Positions 8,492 to 17,100 of a DNA stretch of 64,000 nucleotides are shown here, piece by piece. A program made the position numbers and the translations under genes. The notes beneath the pieces were generated by a model. That model was not told where the DNA came from, searched no databases, and saw only the letters and a program-made list of their open reading frames with translations. Numbering within the stretch: position 1 is the stretch's first letter; each line of letters opens with the position of its first letter. This stretch comes from Pseudocitrobacter corydidari (GTDB taxonomy: Bacteria > Pseudomonadota > Gammaproteobacteria > Enterobacterales > Enterobacteriaceae): the NCBI RefSeq assembly GCF_021172065.1, contig NZ_CP087880.1, forward strand, positions 1-64,000. Direction: 5' to 3'.

Positions 8492-8532
8492 AAACAGCGT
8501 GTTACTTTTCCTTTCATAAGCAGATTAGCAAA

Positions 8533-8877
8533 GTGAAACTCAATCAAATTTGTTATGGCCTACTGGCCGTATCATTCGTTGCCAGCTTCTGGTTTTTACA
8601 TCCCGTTTGGGCGTGGTTTTTGATGGTCAACGTTTTGACCTTTTTCATCTATGGCGCGGATAAATTTGCTGCACGACGAAGCTGGCAGCGAGTACCGGAA
8701 AGGACATTGCTGGCATTTGGCCTTGTTGGTGGATGGCCCGGCGGGTTAGCCGCTCAGCAGTTGTTCAGACATAAAACGCAGAAACAGCCATTTGGACGGT
8801 GGTTTGTGGGGAGCGTGGTGGTGAATGTAGCGGTGCTGGTGGGTGTGGTTTATGGGATGGGGAATTGGTGGGGGTAG
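8533..8877 (+). CDS. DUF1294 inner-membrane protein
   Basis: 114-residue membrane protein with a GTG start. Two N-terminal hydrophobic helices, then the DUF1294 core (FFIYGADKFAARRSWQRVPE, LLAFGLVGGWPGGLAAQQLF, RHKTQKQPF) and a final transmembrane helix. The family is often fused to or near cold-shock domains; its function is not known. Together with the XRE gene it lies at the boundary between the core-like region and the accessory region to the right. Confidence 0.85.
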   Translation: MKLNQICYGLLAVSFVASFWFLHPVWAWFLMVNVLTFFIYGADKFAARRSWQRVPERTLLAFGLVGGWPGGLAAQQLFRHKTQKQPFGRWFVGSVVVNVAVLVGVVYGMGNWWG

Positions 8878-8886
8878 GGCGGGGTG

Positions 8887-8904
8887 GTGCCAGGAGCAGA
8901 CATT
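8887..8904 (+). repeat. Dispersed repeat, copy 1 (GTGCCAGGAGCAGACATT)
   Basis: Degenerate copy immediately after the DUF1294 gene; one base (A for G) differs from the core GTGCCAGGAGCGGAC seen at 9868, 12605 and 13223. The left hairpin arm is poorly conserved here. Confidence 0.6.
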
Positions 8905-8992
8905 ACTTATTTATGACGGTCAAAATCGTAATGCTAACTATTGGGGACTATAAGTTGTCAATCGACAGTATTGTGCTTATTTTTTAACTTAA

Positions 8993-9790
<798 letters not shown>

Positions 9791-10142
9791 TTCCGGTTTA
9801 GAACTGGATTTTAGATTGCAGCCAATTTTCGCGCATGACGAGAGAGTTCGTCATAGCTGGCTCCTTTGTGCCAGGAGCGGACGTAACAAGTATGATATTG
9901 GATGATGGTGCGAGGGTTGGTAGTCTGAAGCACGGCATACGGCAATCGACCTAAAATGATGCCGTATTCAAGGAATTCTGGTATATGAGGCCTGTAAAAT
10001 TGTTAACAGGATGCATACTTGTATGCAGCGCAAGTTACCTTTAAGTTGGTTCAATTGAATAAACTATGTTTTCCCATGCTTGCATCATCGCTAGGTGAAC
10101 ATAAAATGTTCTGGAGATTAACGTTTAGGTTTATAGGAGCTT
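9791..10142. other. Gene-free spacer with hairpins
   Basis: No credible gene. It contains a perfect small hairpin (ATGACGA...TCGTCAT, 9835-9854), a dispersed-repeat copy at 9868-9884 and AT-rich sequence that probably holds the promoter of the HNH-ATPase gene, whose ribosome site is TAGGAG at 10134. Confidence 0.6.
9868..9884 (+). repeat. Dispersed repeat, copy 2
   Basis: GTGCCAGGAGCGGACGT. GCTCC just to the left pairs with GGAGC inside the motif, giving a 5-bp stem with a TTTGTGCCA loop. Confidence 0.65.
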
Positions 10143-11354
10143 ATGAGAGTAGAATTCACAGAAAGAACAAAGAATGTACTTGCTGGGAGAGCAGGATATC
10201 AATGTAGCCATCCTCAATGTTCAATAATAACTATTGGCCCAGGTGAAAAAGAGGATGAGACATCCAGCATCGGTGAGGCATCACATATTTATAGTGCAGC
10301 TAAAAATGGCCCCAGAGGGCAAGGTGGACTAACAGAAGAACAGTTAAAAAGCCCTGAGAATGGAATTTGGCTATGTAAGGTACACGCAAGGTTAGTTGAT
10401 ACAAATAATGGAGCAGGATTTACCGCATCACAACTAATTAGTTGGAAAAAATATCATGAGGAATTCATTAAACATCACCAGGGAAGGATCGTCAATAAAT
10501 TACATTGGATATCAAAACTATCAATAGTTGATAGTCCTTTATTTCAAGATTCAATAAGCATCGACTTTGCAAAGATAACAATTATTGAGAGTGATAGTAA
10601 TGGCGCAGGGAAAACAGCAATATGCGAGTGGTTATCAAGTGTCAGTGCAATAAATAGACTTGAGCGCTGGGTTAATTGTAAAAAGCTCAATATTGAAATT
10701 TATTTGCACACGCCAGAGCCACACTTAATTGAAGTGAGTGTAAATAGCGGAAGGATTTCCTATAAAGTTGATTATCTTGACATTACCTCAAGTCCTTTTC
10801 CTTTTACATGCTATTTTTTTGATTTTAATTACTCAAAGAAAAAATATAATAAAACATCTAACTTTTTTGCTGAGTTCATAAATATATCCCCAGTGCTACT
10901 TGGGAGTCTTTTTGATTATGTATGCAGAAACAAAAAAGGCATACTTAAATCAATCAGATTTGCTACTCAGGAAGAGCTGGAACAGGATGATGATAGTGAA
11001 GATGAAAAAGAGCGAGATATTCATGATATCTATTGCATGATACAAGGTAATGATTTTTATTTGCCTTTCGAACGTTTATCTGGAAGTGAAAAAACTAGAG
11101 TGCTATTGGATGTTATAATCGCATCATTAAATGAGCGTTCCAAATACACACCGACACTACTTTTTATAGAAATGAATGAAACCTTTTTATCAAAGGAATC
11201 TTTTAAACCATACATTGAAAGATTGAATTCCATTGAGACTTCATTTCAAACCATCGTAACAACTCATTCGAACATATTAAATGAGTGTTCCGTAGGTTTT
11301 CCACGTTATGAATTGATAAAAGGTATCAACACATCAACCTTGAGGAAAATATAA
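10143..11354 (+). CDS. HNH-like zinc domain fused to small ABC-type ATPase
   Basis: 403 residues. Residues 1-100 are an HNH-like nuclease/zinc domain with C21-x4-C26, ASHIYSA (H48) and WLCKVH (C78, H81). The remainder is a compact ABC/SMC-type ATPase: Walker A SDSNGAGKT (about 150-157), signature-like RLSGSEKTR (about 310), Walker B TLLFIEMNE (about 340) and an H-loop TTHSN. ABC ATPases paired with HNH nucleases occur in Septu (PtuA+PtuB) and retron effectors; here both parts are in one chain, so a single-gene phage-defence role is a reasonable inference. GC content is well below the flanking core genes. It has its own start after TAGGAG and stands alone. Confidence 0.75.
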   Translation: MRVEFTERTKNVLAGRAGYQCSHPQCSIITIGPGEKEDETSSIGEASHIYSAAKNGPRGQGGLTEEQLKSPENGIWLCKVHARLVDTNNGAGFTASQLISWKKYHEEFIKHHQGRIVNKLHWISKLSIVDSPLFQDSISIDFAKITIIESDSNGAGKTAICEWLSSVSAINRLERWVNCKKLNIEIYLHTPEPHLIEVSVNSGRISYKVDYLDITSSPFPFTCYFFDFNYSKKKYNKTSNFFAEFINISPVLLGSLFDYVCRNKKGILKSIRFATQEELEQDDDSEDEKERDIHDIYCMIQGNDFYLPFERLSGSEKTRVLLDVIIASLNERSKYTPTLLFIEMNETFLSKESFKPYIERLNSIETSFQTIVTTHSNILNECSVGFPRYELIKGINTSTLRKI

Positions 11355-11541
11355 AATAATCATTATGTGATAAATTTTTAAAATGCCATTGTTTGTCAGG
11401 TCGAACTGCGTAAATGGATATAGTATTCATTCAATAAACTGAATAAACCGTTGTCAACGTCCGCTCCTCGCTCACAGGGGACACCCTAATCACCTCACCT
11501 GATCCTATGGAGAGAGAAAATGTCAGTATCCCCTGGTGCAT

Positions 11542-12453
11542 TTACTTATTTAAAAATGACTCAACTGCTTTGGAGAACTCTTCTGGCTGATCGAGCATGA
11601 CGAAGTGAAAACTGTTGTCGATCCGCGTGAAATGAATATCAGGTGCAGAGGCATAGGCCTGACGGTACATTGTATCCACACTGGCTGCAGGTATCCCGAA
11701 CAGGGGGTCATACGCGTAAACGATCTCAATCGGCGCTTTAATACGGCCAAGCTCGGGACGCAAATCGGTAATCATCAACTCATACACCGCATCCGCAACA
11801 GTTTTGCTATCGGAATGAATAGCCGCATCCACCAGAGCAGGCCTCACCGCCTCGGTCTTCGCTAAACGGGCTATAGAGTTATTCTGGGACTCTGCGATTT
11901 GCTCAGGCGACTGGCTTAGTAGCCAGTCCCGCATGGAAGTGGCATGCCGGGCCGCTGTTTCGCTGGTCGCCGCCGGGTCAAACATTAACGAATAGAATGG
12001 CAAAGCATCGACGATTAACAGGCGACCGACCTGATGGGGATAACGGGCTCCCAGCATCAGTGCCATCTCACCTCCGAGGGAATGGCCAATGATCACCGGT
12101 GTTTTGAGGTGCCGGGACTGGATGTATTCAGCGATAGCGTCAACTGCCGGTGCGATGATCGCTCCCTCCCGGTTAGCAATGGCAGGGGTACTCGCAAAGC
12201 CTGCAAGTTCTACAAGATGAACGCGGTGCCGCATATGTAAACCTGACACTAAATCAGCCCAGACTTCGCGAGACGACGCCAGCCCCGGAATCAATATAAC
12301 ATCCGTTCCCGAACCGTGCGTCTGCACAGAGATACGCTGCGAGTCTGAAAGTTCTGAAGCGATGGACGGGGGCTGGTCTGCGGACGCGGGGACGAAGACG
12401 GACATAAGTAAAAGTATTCCTCCATATAGGGCGCGGATATTTGCGATATGCAT
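11542..12453 (-). CDS. Exported alpha/beta-fold hydrolase
   Basis: 303-residue protein with a signal peptide (cleavage near VPASA-DQ), then an alpha/beta-hydrolase fold: VILIPGLASSREVW (oxyanion loop), GHSLGGEMALML with nucleophile Ser, VYAYDPLFGIP (acid region) and SFHFVML near the C-terminus with the catalytic His. Probably a periplasmic esterase or lipase-like enzyme; substrate unknown. GC content matches the chromosome, unlike the ATPase gene to its left. Confidence 0.85.
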   Translation of the reverse strand: MHIANIRALYGGILLLMSVFVPASADQPPSIASELSDSQRISVQTHGSGTDVILIPGLASSREVWADLVSGLHMRHRVHLVELAGFASTPAIANREGAIIAPAVDAIAEYIQSRHLKTPVIIGHSLGGEMALMLGARYPHQVGRLLIVDALPFYSLMFDPAATSETAARHATSMRDWLLSQSPEQIAESQNNSIARLAKTEAVRPALVDAAIHSDSKTVADAVYELMITDLRPELGRIKAPIEIVYAYDPLFGIPAASVDTMYRQAYASAPDIHFTRIDNSFHFVMLDQPEEFSKAVESFLNK

Positions 12454-12597
12454 TAGTTATCCCTGTTTAAGCTAAGCGGTATGATATTAACAGGCTCCGC
12501 GCCCGGCCGCGAGTCACCAGTGCATTTGCTCAACAGGCACTTACTGATATTAAAGCCCGTTTTTCAGTCACAGCGGACCTTCAGCCAGCAAACTCGC

Positions 12598-12622
12598 CCG
12601 CTCTGTGCCAGGAGCGGACGTT
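12598..12622. repeat. Dispersed repeat, copy 3
   Basis: CCGCTC at 12598-12603 pairs with GAGCGG at the end of the motif around TGTGCCAG, making a 6-bp hairpin; it lies between the two minus-strand genes. Confidence 0.65.
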
Positions 12623-12699
12623 GGATGCTGAGTTGTGGGAGCATTGATGCTTGAATCAAACTGATGATCACGACGTTTCTGAGAAATTCTGTGACCTTT

Positions 12700-13101
12700 T
12701 TAAACCTGTCTGCTAAGGATTTCTGTAAATTCTCTGCGCTTCCTTGTTGCCCATTCAGGTTTGATGGAGAGCATTAAACTATATTGTTTACGAAAATAAA
12801 CATACCTGAATTCCATTTCAGGTGAGCTATTCATGGCTGCATACTCTGTAGCCAGACCAGCCACACCACACTCAACAAACCAATAAAGAATCTCATCATC
12901 ACTAAGGGTCACTTTACGAGCTATTTCGGCACCTCTTTCATTGACAATGAAATGATATTCTTTGCCATGAATTTCCAGGTATGGAGTCGCCATACCGTCA
13001 GGTATATCAGGGATGGTGAAGTAATAATTGGGTCTTATTCCACCTCCAATTCCTTCACCGATTTTGACAAGTTCTGCACGTAACTCTTCGATATTTTTCA
13101 T
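12700..13101 (-). CDS. Imm63-family immunity-like protein
   Basis: 133-residue cytoplasmic protein resembling immunity protein 63: an N-terminal domain with HGKEYHFIVNERGAE, then the characteristic DEILYWFVECGVAGLATEYA and a C-terminal SIKPEWATRKRREFTEIL. Imm63 proteins neutralise polymorphic or contact-dependent toxins. No toxin gene is adjacent, so it may be an orphan immunity gene. The ATG is directly abutted by seven copies of a 7-bp repeat on its upstream side, leaving no recognisable ribosome site; this could make expression variable. Confidence 0.65.
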   Translation of the reverse strand: MKNIEELRAELVKIGEGIGGGIRPNYYFTIPDIPDGMATPYLEIHGKEYHFIVNERGAEIARKVTLSDDEILYWFVECGVAGLATEYAAMNSSPEMEFRYVYFRKQYSLMLSIKPEWATRKRREFTEILSRQV

Positions 13102-13149
13102 GATTTATGATTTATGATTTATGATTTATGATTTATGATTTATGATTTA
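13101..13149. repeat. Heptanucleotide tandem repeat, 7 copies
   Basis: Seven perfect copies of TGATTTA. On the minus strand they read TAAATCA repeats ending directly at the ATG of the Imm63-like gene, occupying its whole ribosome-binding region. A 7-bp unit in a 5' leader can slip and alter spacing or leader structure. Confidence 0.9.
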
Positions 13150-13216
13150 TGAGGGTTAACCATTCGTTCCAGACCGCATTTCGCTCACAGCAGACATTCA
13201 GTTGCATTCGTTCGTT

Positions 13217-13240
13217 CGCTCCGTGCCAGGAGCGGACATT
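13217..13240. repeat. Dispersed repeat, copy 4
   Basis: CGCTCC-GTGCCA-GGAGCG hairpin followed by GACATT. A related element (CCGCATTTCGCTCACAGCAG) lies just before it at 13173. Confidence 0.65.
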
Positions 13241-13275
13241 TAAAAAAAACGCGACCAGGTGCTTAGTTCGCAGTT

Positions 13276-13986
13276 TCAAAGGTCTTTTTTATTGAGCCAT
13301 ACGTTCATGAGTTGGGCCAATTCATACGGTTTCTCCAGAGGAATAAGATGCCCACAGCCGTCAATATAAACAGCACAGGTGCCGGTTAGCTTGGCCAGTT
13401 CTTCTGCCTCCTCTTTTGAACGCAGCCGGTCATGTTCAGCTGCAATGACATAGGTCGGGCATGAAACTGGTTTTAACGTTATTCGCTCACGGTTTAGCCC
13501 TGACTGGACACTGAATGCATGTGCTCCCAGCCTTTTTCCCATGTCACGGATTTTATCAATAAGGGGCGTATTATCGGCAAGATCAGCGTGAAGCGACTTT
13601 CTAATTGCCATGGTGCTCAGTCCACTGAATGCTCTGGAGGAATGAGTAACCGCAGTCGCTATGCGTGTTTTTTTCTGCTCTGGTGAATCTTCTCTGAGAG
13701 AGGTAGCAATGAGAATCATAGCCGCTGTCCGTTCCGGAAAAGCTTCATAAATAGCTCTGGCTACGTAGCCACCCAACGAAAAACCTGCCAGAACAAAACG
13801 CTCAGGTAGTTTCTGGGCTATGTTGGCGGCAATATCCTGGATTGTTGTTCCCCCATTCAGGCTCACAGGAATAAAGCGTCTACTATCGGGAAATGCAGCG
13901 ATAAAATCGTCCCATAATGTTTCATCAAGCATAAATCCTGGAATGAGTACAACAGGGAGGTTCTCTAGGTTATCCGGCAAGCTCAT
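13276..13986 (-). CDS. Cytoplasmic alpha/beta-fold hydrolase
   Basis: 236-residue alpha/beta hydrolase without a signal peptide: VVLIPGFMLDETLWDD at the start, nucleophile elbow LAGFSLGGYVARAI, acid region VIAAEHDRLRS and catalytic His in GCGHLIPLEKP. This is the MhpC/BioH-type short form. Substrate unknown. It is the second hydrolase within 2 kb but is not a close copy of the exported one. It probably has its own promoter, as the nearest genes on the same strand are separated by repeats. Confidence 0.85.
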   Translation of the reverse strand: MSLPDNLENLPVVLIPGFMLDETLWDDFIAAFPDSRRFIPVSLNGGTTIQDIAANIAQKLPERFVLAGFSLGGYVARAIYEAFPERTAAMILIATSLREDSPEQKKTRIATAVTHSSRAFSGLSTMAIRKSLHADLADNTPLIDKIRDMGKRLGAHAFSVQSGLNRERITLKPVSCPTYVIAAEHDRLRSKEEAEELAKLTGTCAVYIDGCGHLIPLEKPYELAQLMNVWLNKKDL

Positions 13987-14327
13987 TTCTTGACTGCGGC
14001 TCCATTGCTATGGTTTCAGAATTGATAAACATAGCCTATTGCGGAGCATGAATACATTGCCACCTCGTTGAAGTCCGCTTCTCGCTCAAAGCTGTCCTAT
14101 CATCTTCCCAAGCCACCCGCCCCTATTCAACAGCGGTCATCGCAAACATATGCTACCTTGTAGCCAAACAGTTCTACCCAACCTTCAGCCCAAGAAAAAT
14201 CATCCCCGCAACCTTCACGGAGAGCCCGAACATCAACTTCACCATCACCCCCGCACACCCCGAGCACTTTGCCACTCTTCGCGCCATTGAGCTGGCCGCC
14301 TTTGAAACACTACGCCACGCAGGGGCT

Positions 14328-14741
14328 ATGACCGGTCCCGCCAGCGCCAGCAGCATTGAAGAACTCAGGGACTTCAGCCGTAACGGGTTATTGCTTGCGG
14401 CATATACACCAGACCCCGATCCCGTCGGATTCATAGCAGGACAAATCGCTGATGAATGGCTGCACGTCGCAGAAATGGATGTACATCCAAATTGGCAGCG
14501 CCGTGGGATCGGCAAACAACTAATGCAGGCAATTCTCTGTAACGGGAAAAAACGCGGCCTGACAGGTGCCACGCTAACCACCGATAAAATGGCCGCATTC
14601 AATGCCAGGTTTTACGCTACGTTAGGTTTTGAGATGGTGGAAGGGGAAGCGCGGCCGCCGCATTTGGCGGCGATAAGCAAGGATGAAATCGCGCGAGGGC
14701 TCGATCCAGCGCGCCGGGTAGCGATGAGGCTTATCTTTTAG
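14328..14741 (+). CDS. GNAT N-acetyltransferase (start codon probably lost)
   Basis: GNAT fold with acetyl-CoA motif HPNWQRRGIGKQLMQAI and FYATLGFEMVEGEAR. The only ATG (14328) would remove the first beta strand and helix, but the same frame stays open upstream and encodes fitting family sequence (FTITPAHPEHFATLRAIELA) from about 14202, with no ATG, GTG or TTG. The codon preceding PATF there is ATC at 14202, one base from ATG. So the gene may start at ATC or be an inactivated allele. It ends just before the terminator and left attachment site of the mobile element. Confidence 0.65.
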   Translation: MTGPASASSIEELRDFSRNGLLLAAYTPDPDPVGFIAGQIADEWLHVAEMDVHPNWQRRGIGKQLMQAILCNGKKRGLTGATLTTDKMAAFNARFYATLGFEMVEGEARPPHLAAISKDEIARGLDPARRVAMRLIF

Positions 14742-14783
14742 GTTTCTGATTTATAGAGCTACCCATAAACAAAACCCAACAAA

Positions 14784-14815
14784 AAAGCCCGCAAGAATTA
14801 CGCCTTGCGGGCTTT
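14784..14815 (-). terminator. Terminator, probably the ancestral ssrA terminator
   Basis: 12-bp perfect stem AAAGCCCGCAAG / CTTGCGGGCTTT; on the minus strand it ends in a T run. It sits at the position relative to the left att repeat that the original ssrA downstream terminator would hold after insertion of the element; on the plus strand it may also serve the GNAT gene. Confidence 0.7.
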
Positions 14816-14853
14816 CGACTTCTGCGGTCGACTCTGGAATCGCCGCTAAAGAT

Positions 14854-14869
14854 TTTGGTGGGGCTGGCG
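14854..14869. other. Left attachment site of ssrA element
   Basis: TTTGGTGGGGCTGGCG differs at one base from TTTGGTGGAGCTGGCG at 37124-37139, which spans the 3' end of ssrA. Both copies are in the same orientation, and a terminator hairpin lies at a similar distance to the left of each. Confidence 0.75.
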
Positions 14870-15152
14870 TCCCTGTAATTAGCCATTCATTCCATTGATT
14901 TTTAATGTTATTTATACTTTAAATTTTATGTGTGGTTCTAAAAAGGAACCATAAATCGTAATGGTATGGGTTATCACGATTAGCGGATTGGAGAATTGTA
15001 TCAAAAGGAAACAAATTCTTCAGTTCAACTCCCTGCTAGTAGCTGAACTGCGCAAGCAGGATCTGCTTTTCACCGATTAGTGAATGCGGTAGTTTTTCAG
15101 CGAAACTGAATTCTATCCGTAGGGCAGTACCAGCATAGGTGGAGAATGGATT

Positions 15153-15998
15153 TTGAACAACTGGTCACCAGAGCACACAAAAGACATCAAGAGTTGGTTT
15201 AAGATTGATACATATCGCAAATTTGAAGACCTCTCATTGCTCCAGTTTTACCATGAGATATGGGCTCGTAACTTGTTCTTTAAGGAGTATCGGGAAGAGT
15301 TTGAGAGCAGAACTCTTATGGGTTACTTCTCAAAAATTTTCAGTGGCAATCCTTTTTTAATTGAAGAAGGGCAACTGGGATACATGACTCCTGCCAATAA
15401 ACTTTTTCAGCCTCCCCATTTTTTTCTAACAACTCTTGATCGCCTTGCTGAAACGAGCATCATTGCTATGCAACGCGGAGGTTTTGTTTGGGATGGTGAT
15501 GACAATTATTCAATAAACAGAGATCTTCGGGAAGAATCACTTTCAGATATTATGCCAGATCAGTTTTCACGAACAGTCATGTTCGAGATTGATTTGGCAA
15601 GTGGCACAGACGAAGAGATTGCAGAGTCGCTTAAAGCTGCATTACCGCAGTGGCGTAAAATCAAAGGTATCGAACCAGATCCTTTAGAATCAGTTCGCTT
15701 TGGGTATGGAACTATCAAGAAACTCATCAGTTATCGTGTGATACCTATGCTGGATATCCTGGTGTGGGCAGCCGTTAAAAAAATCCGTGTCTCTGACGAC
15801 AGGTTATCCAGACTGCTATATACAGACGATGACGAAGAAAGCGAAATGAGGCAGTCTAGCCAAATCAAAGATACCGACAGGCCTTTGGCTCTTAAATCCT
15901 GCACAACTGACTTTATCCGACAATTCCATTACTTCATGAACAAAAATAGCCATTTGAAGCAAATGAAAGTCTCTGATGTAATGAAACTATCTGATTAG
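15153..15998 (+). CDS. Island-associated protein, DUF6387-like
   Basis: 281 residues, TTG start with GGAG 8 bases upstream (an ATG at 15147 is in another frame and soon stops). It begins WSPEHTKDIKSWFKIDTY, a pattern I associate with the DUF6387 family often found at the ends of integrative islands. Mostly helical, with charged C-terminal half; no catalytic motif or membrane segment seen. Function unknown. It is followed by a terminator and precedes alpA. Confidence 0.6.
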   Translation: MNNWSPEHTKDIKSWFKIDTYRKFEDLSLLQFYHEIWARNLFFKEYREEFESRTLMGYFSKIFSGNPFLIEEGQLGYMTPANKLFQPPHFFLTTLDRLAETSIIAMQRGGFVWDGDDNYSINRDLREESLSDIMPDQFSRTVMFEIDLASGTDEEIAESLKAALPQWRKIKGIEPDPLESVRFGYGTIKKLISYRVIPMLDILVWAAVKKIRVSDDRLSRLLYTDDDEESEMRQSSQIKDTDRPLALKSCTTDFIRQFHYFMNKNSHLKQMKVSDVMKLSD

Positions 15999-16043
15999 AA
16001 TTACATTTATAACTATTTGTTTTAATTGTTAAAATTAACTAAA

Positions 16044-16071
16044 GGCATCATTGTGAATGGTGCTTTTTTTT
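16044..16071 (+). terminator. Rho-independent terminator
   Basis: GGCATCATT-gtg-AATGGTGC stem with one mismatch, followed by eight T; 46 bases after the DUF6387-like stop. Confidence 0.7.
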
Positions 16072-16278
16072 GCGATTTTTACTTTAAACCGGGCATTTTG
16101 ACACTTGCTATAAAACGGGGGAATTTCAGCTACTCTCAAGTTCCCCTTTTCTGTACGGCACCAACTTCGAGAAAACCATCCTGCATAGCTACGAAGAACC
16201 TCCGCTTCAGGAGCTTCGCTCTTTTCTTTTCCCAACTGTTCGTATAGTGACTTCACCGCAACGACAAGGGATAACGAA

Positions 16279-16485
16279 ATGAAAAATCAAGCAACCCGCC
16301 TAATACGATTACCAGAAGTTCTCGAACGAACTGGCTACGGAAAAGCCTGGATATATCGTCTGATCAACGATGGTAAGTTTCCTGCTCCTGTCAAAATTGG
16401 AAGTCGTGCAGTAGCTTTCGTTGAAAGTGAGATTGATACCTGGATTCAGTCTGTTATCGAAACAAGTCGAAATAATGTTGCTTAA
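16279..16485 (+). CDS. AlpA-family DNA-binding regulator
   Basis: 68-residue excisionase-like MerR-type helix-turn-helix protein: IRLPEVLERTGYGKAWIYR, NDGKFPAPVKIGSRAVAFVE, IDTWIQ. In CP4-57 AlpA activates the integrase and thereby excision, and this family is the standard regulator/directionality factor of P4-like elements. A ribosome site AAGGGA lies about 9 bases upstream. It is probably co-transcribed with the short gene at 16506 (20-base gap). Confidence 0.92.
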   Translation: MKNQATRLIRLPEVLERTGYGKAWIYRLINDGKFPAPVKIGSRAVAFVESEIDTWIQSVIETSRNNVA

Positions 16486-16505
16486 TTGAACTTAGGAGTG
16501 ATTTT

Positions 16506-16805
16506 ATGAATATCGAAGAATTTGTAAGCGAAGAAAACCATATGTGCAATTTATGCGGAGATCTTTTTTACAAGATCTTTGACCAAGAAGTGATTTATGA
16601 CTTACCTAATAACGAGTTTAATAAAGAAATCATTTACTGGCTCAGTCAGTACCTTGTAGGAAATCTGAGAGAACCTTTAGACTCGATCTCTGAGCTTGAT
16701 GCTTGCAAACAGATATATGTTTACGAGACCTGGTTATCTCTAATTAAATGTCCTGATGAATTGAAACTCCTAGCGAAGCGGATAATTTTATATCTAATGG
16801 ATTAA
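16506..16805 (+). CDS. Small hypothetical protein downstream of alpA
   Basis: 99 residues, preceded by TTAGGAG. Acidic and helical with a Cys pair (HMCNLCGD) near the N-terminus and another Cys in SLIKCPDE. No family recognised. Its tight spacing after alpA suggests a role in element maintenance or excision, but nothing in the sequence proves it. Confidence 0.6.
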   Translation: MNIEEFVSEENHMCNLCGDLFYKIFDQEVIYDLPNNEFNKEIIYWLSQYLVGNLREPLDSISELDACKQIYVYETWLSLIKCPDELKLLAKRIILYLMD

Positions 16806-16821
16806 GAGCTTTTTATGAAAA

Positions 16822-16860
16822 TGTAAAGTTTGGCTGCATAATTTATCTTAAAACTTTACA
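16822..16860. repeat. Inverted repeat TGTAAAGTTT / AAACTTTACA
   Basis: Perfect 10-bp arms (16822-16831 and 16851-16860); a third direct copy of TGTAAAGTTT lies at 17080-17089, overlapping the leader and ribosome site of the first recombinase gene. Candidate recombinase or repressor sites. Confidence 0.6.
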
Positions 16861-16900
16861 GAATAACTTACATTATTTTGGTTGCCGTTTATTAGCAAGG

Positions 16901-16991
16901 CAGTGAGATAGTTTTCGAAGTATTAGGTGTACATAATAATAACTAGATCTACCAGATGATAATTTGACAAGAATAATCGTCTATCTCACTG
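16901..16991. repeat. 11-bp inverted repeat in recombinase leader
   Basis: CAGTGAGATAG (16901-16911) and CTATCTCACTG (16981-16991), perfect and 69 bases apart, in the 295-base gene-free region before the recombinase operon. May be an end or binding site of the nested element. Confidence 0.55.
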
Positions 16992-17100
16992 TTTTAATTT
17001 AAATAAATATCTTAATCGGTCCAAATAAATTTGTAAATCTACGAAATGCTTATTATTAATATATTGGAATTATACTTTTTGTAAAGTTTAGGAGGAAAAT

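Larger units (their letters stand above)
14742..15152. other. Gene-free junction: terminator, left att site, element promoter region
   Basis: Holds the hairpin at 14784-14815, the att repeat at 14854-14869, and AT-rich DNA up to the first element gene. A perfect dyad GGTTC-TAAAAA-GGAACC-type sequence at 14934-14950 may be an operator. Composition switches from chromosomal to AT-rich across 14870. Confidence 0.6.

Noticed and set aside
13101..13149. CRISPR array
   Set aside because: Uninterrupted 7-bp tandem repeats without spacers or cas genes.
16035..16256. 73-residue frames on either strand before alpA
   Set aside because: No ribosome site or recognisable protein; the region holds a terminator and the alpA promoter.
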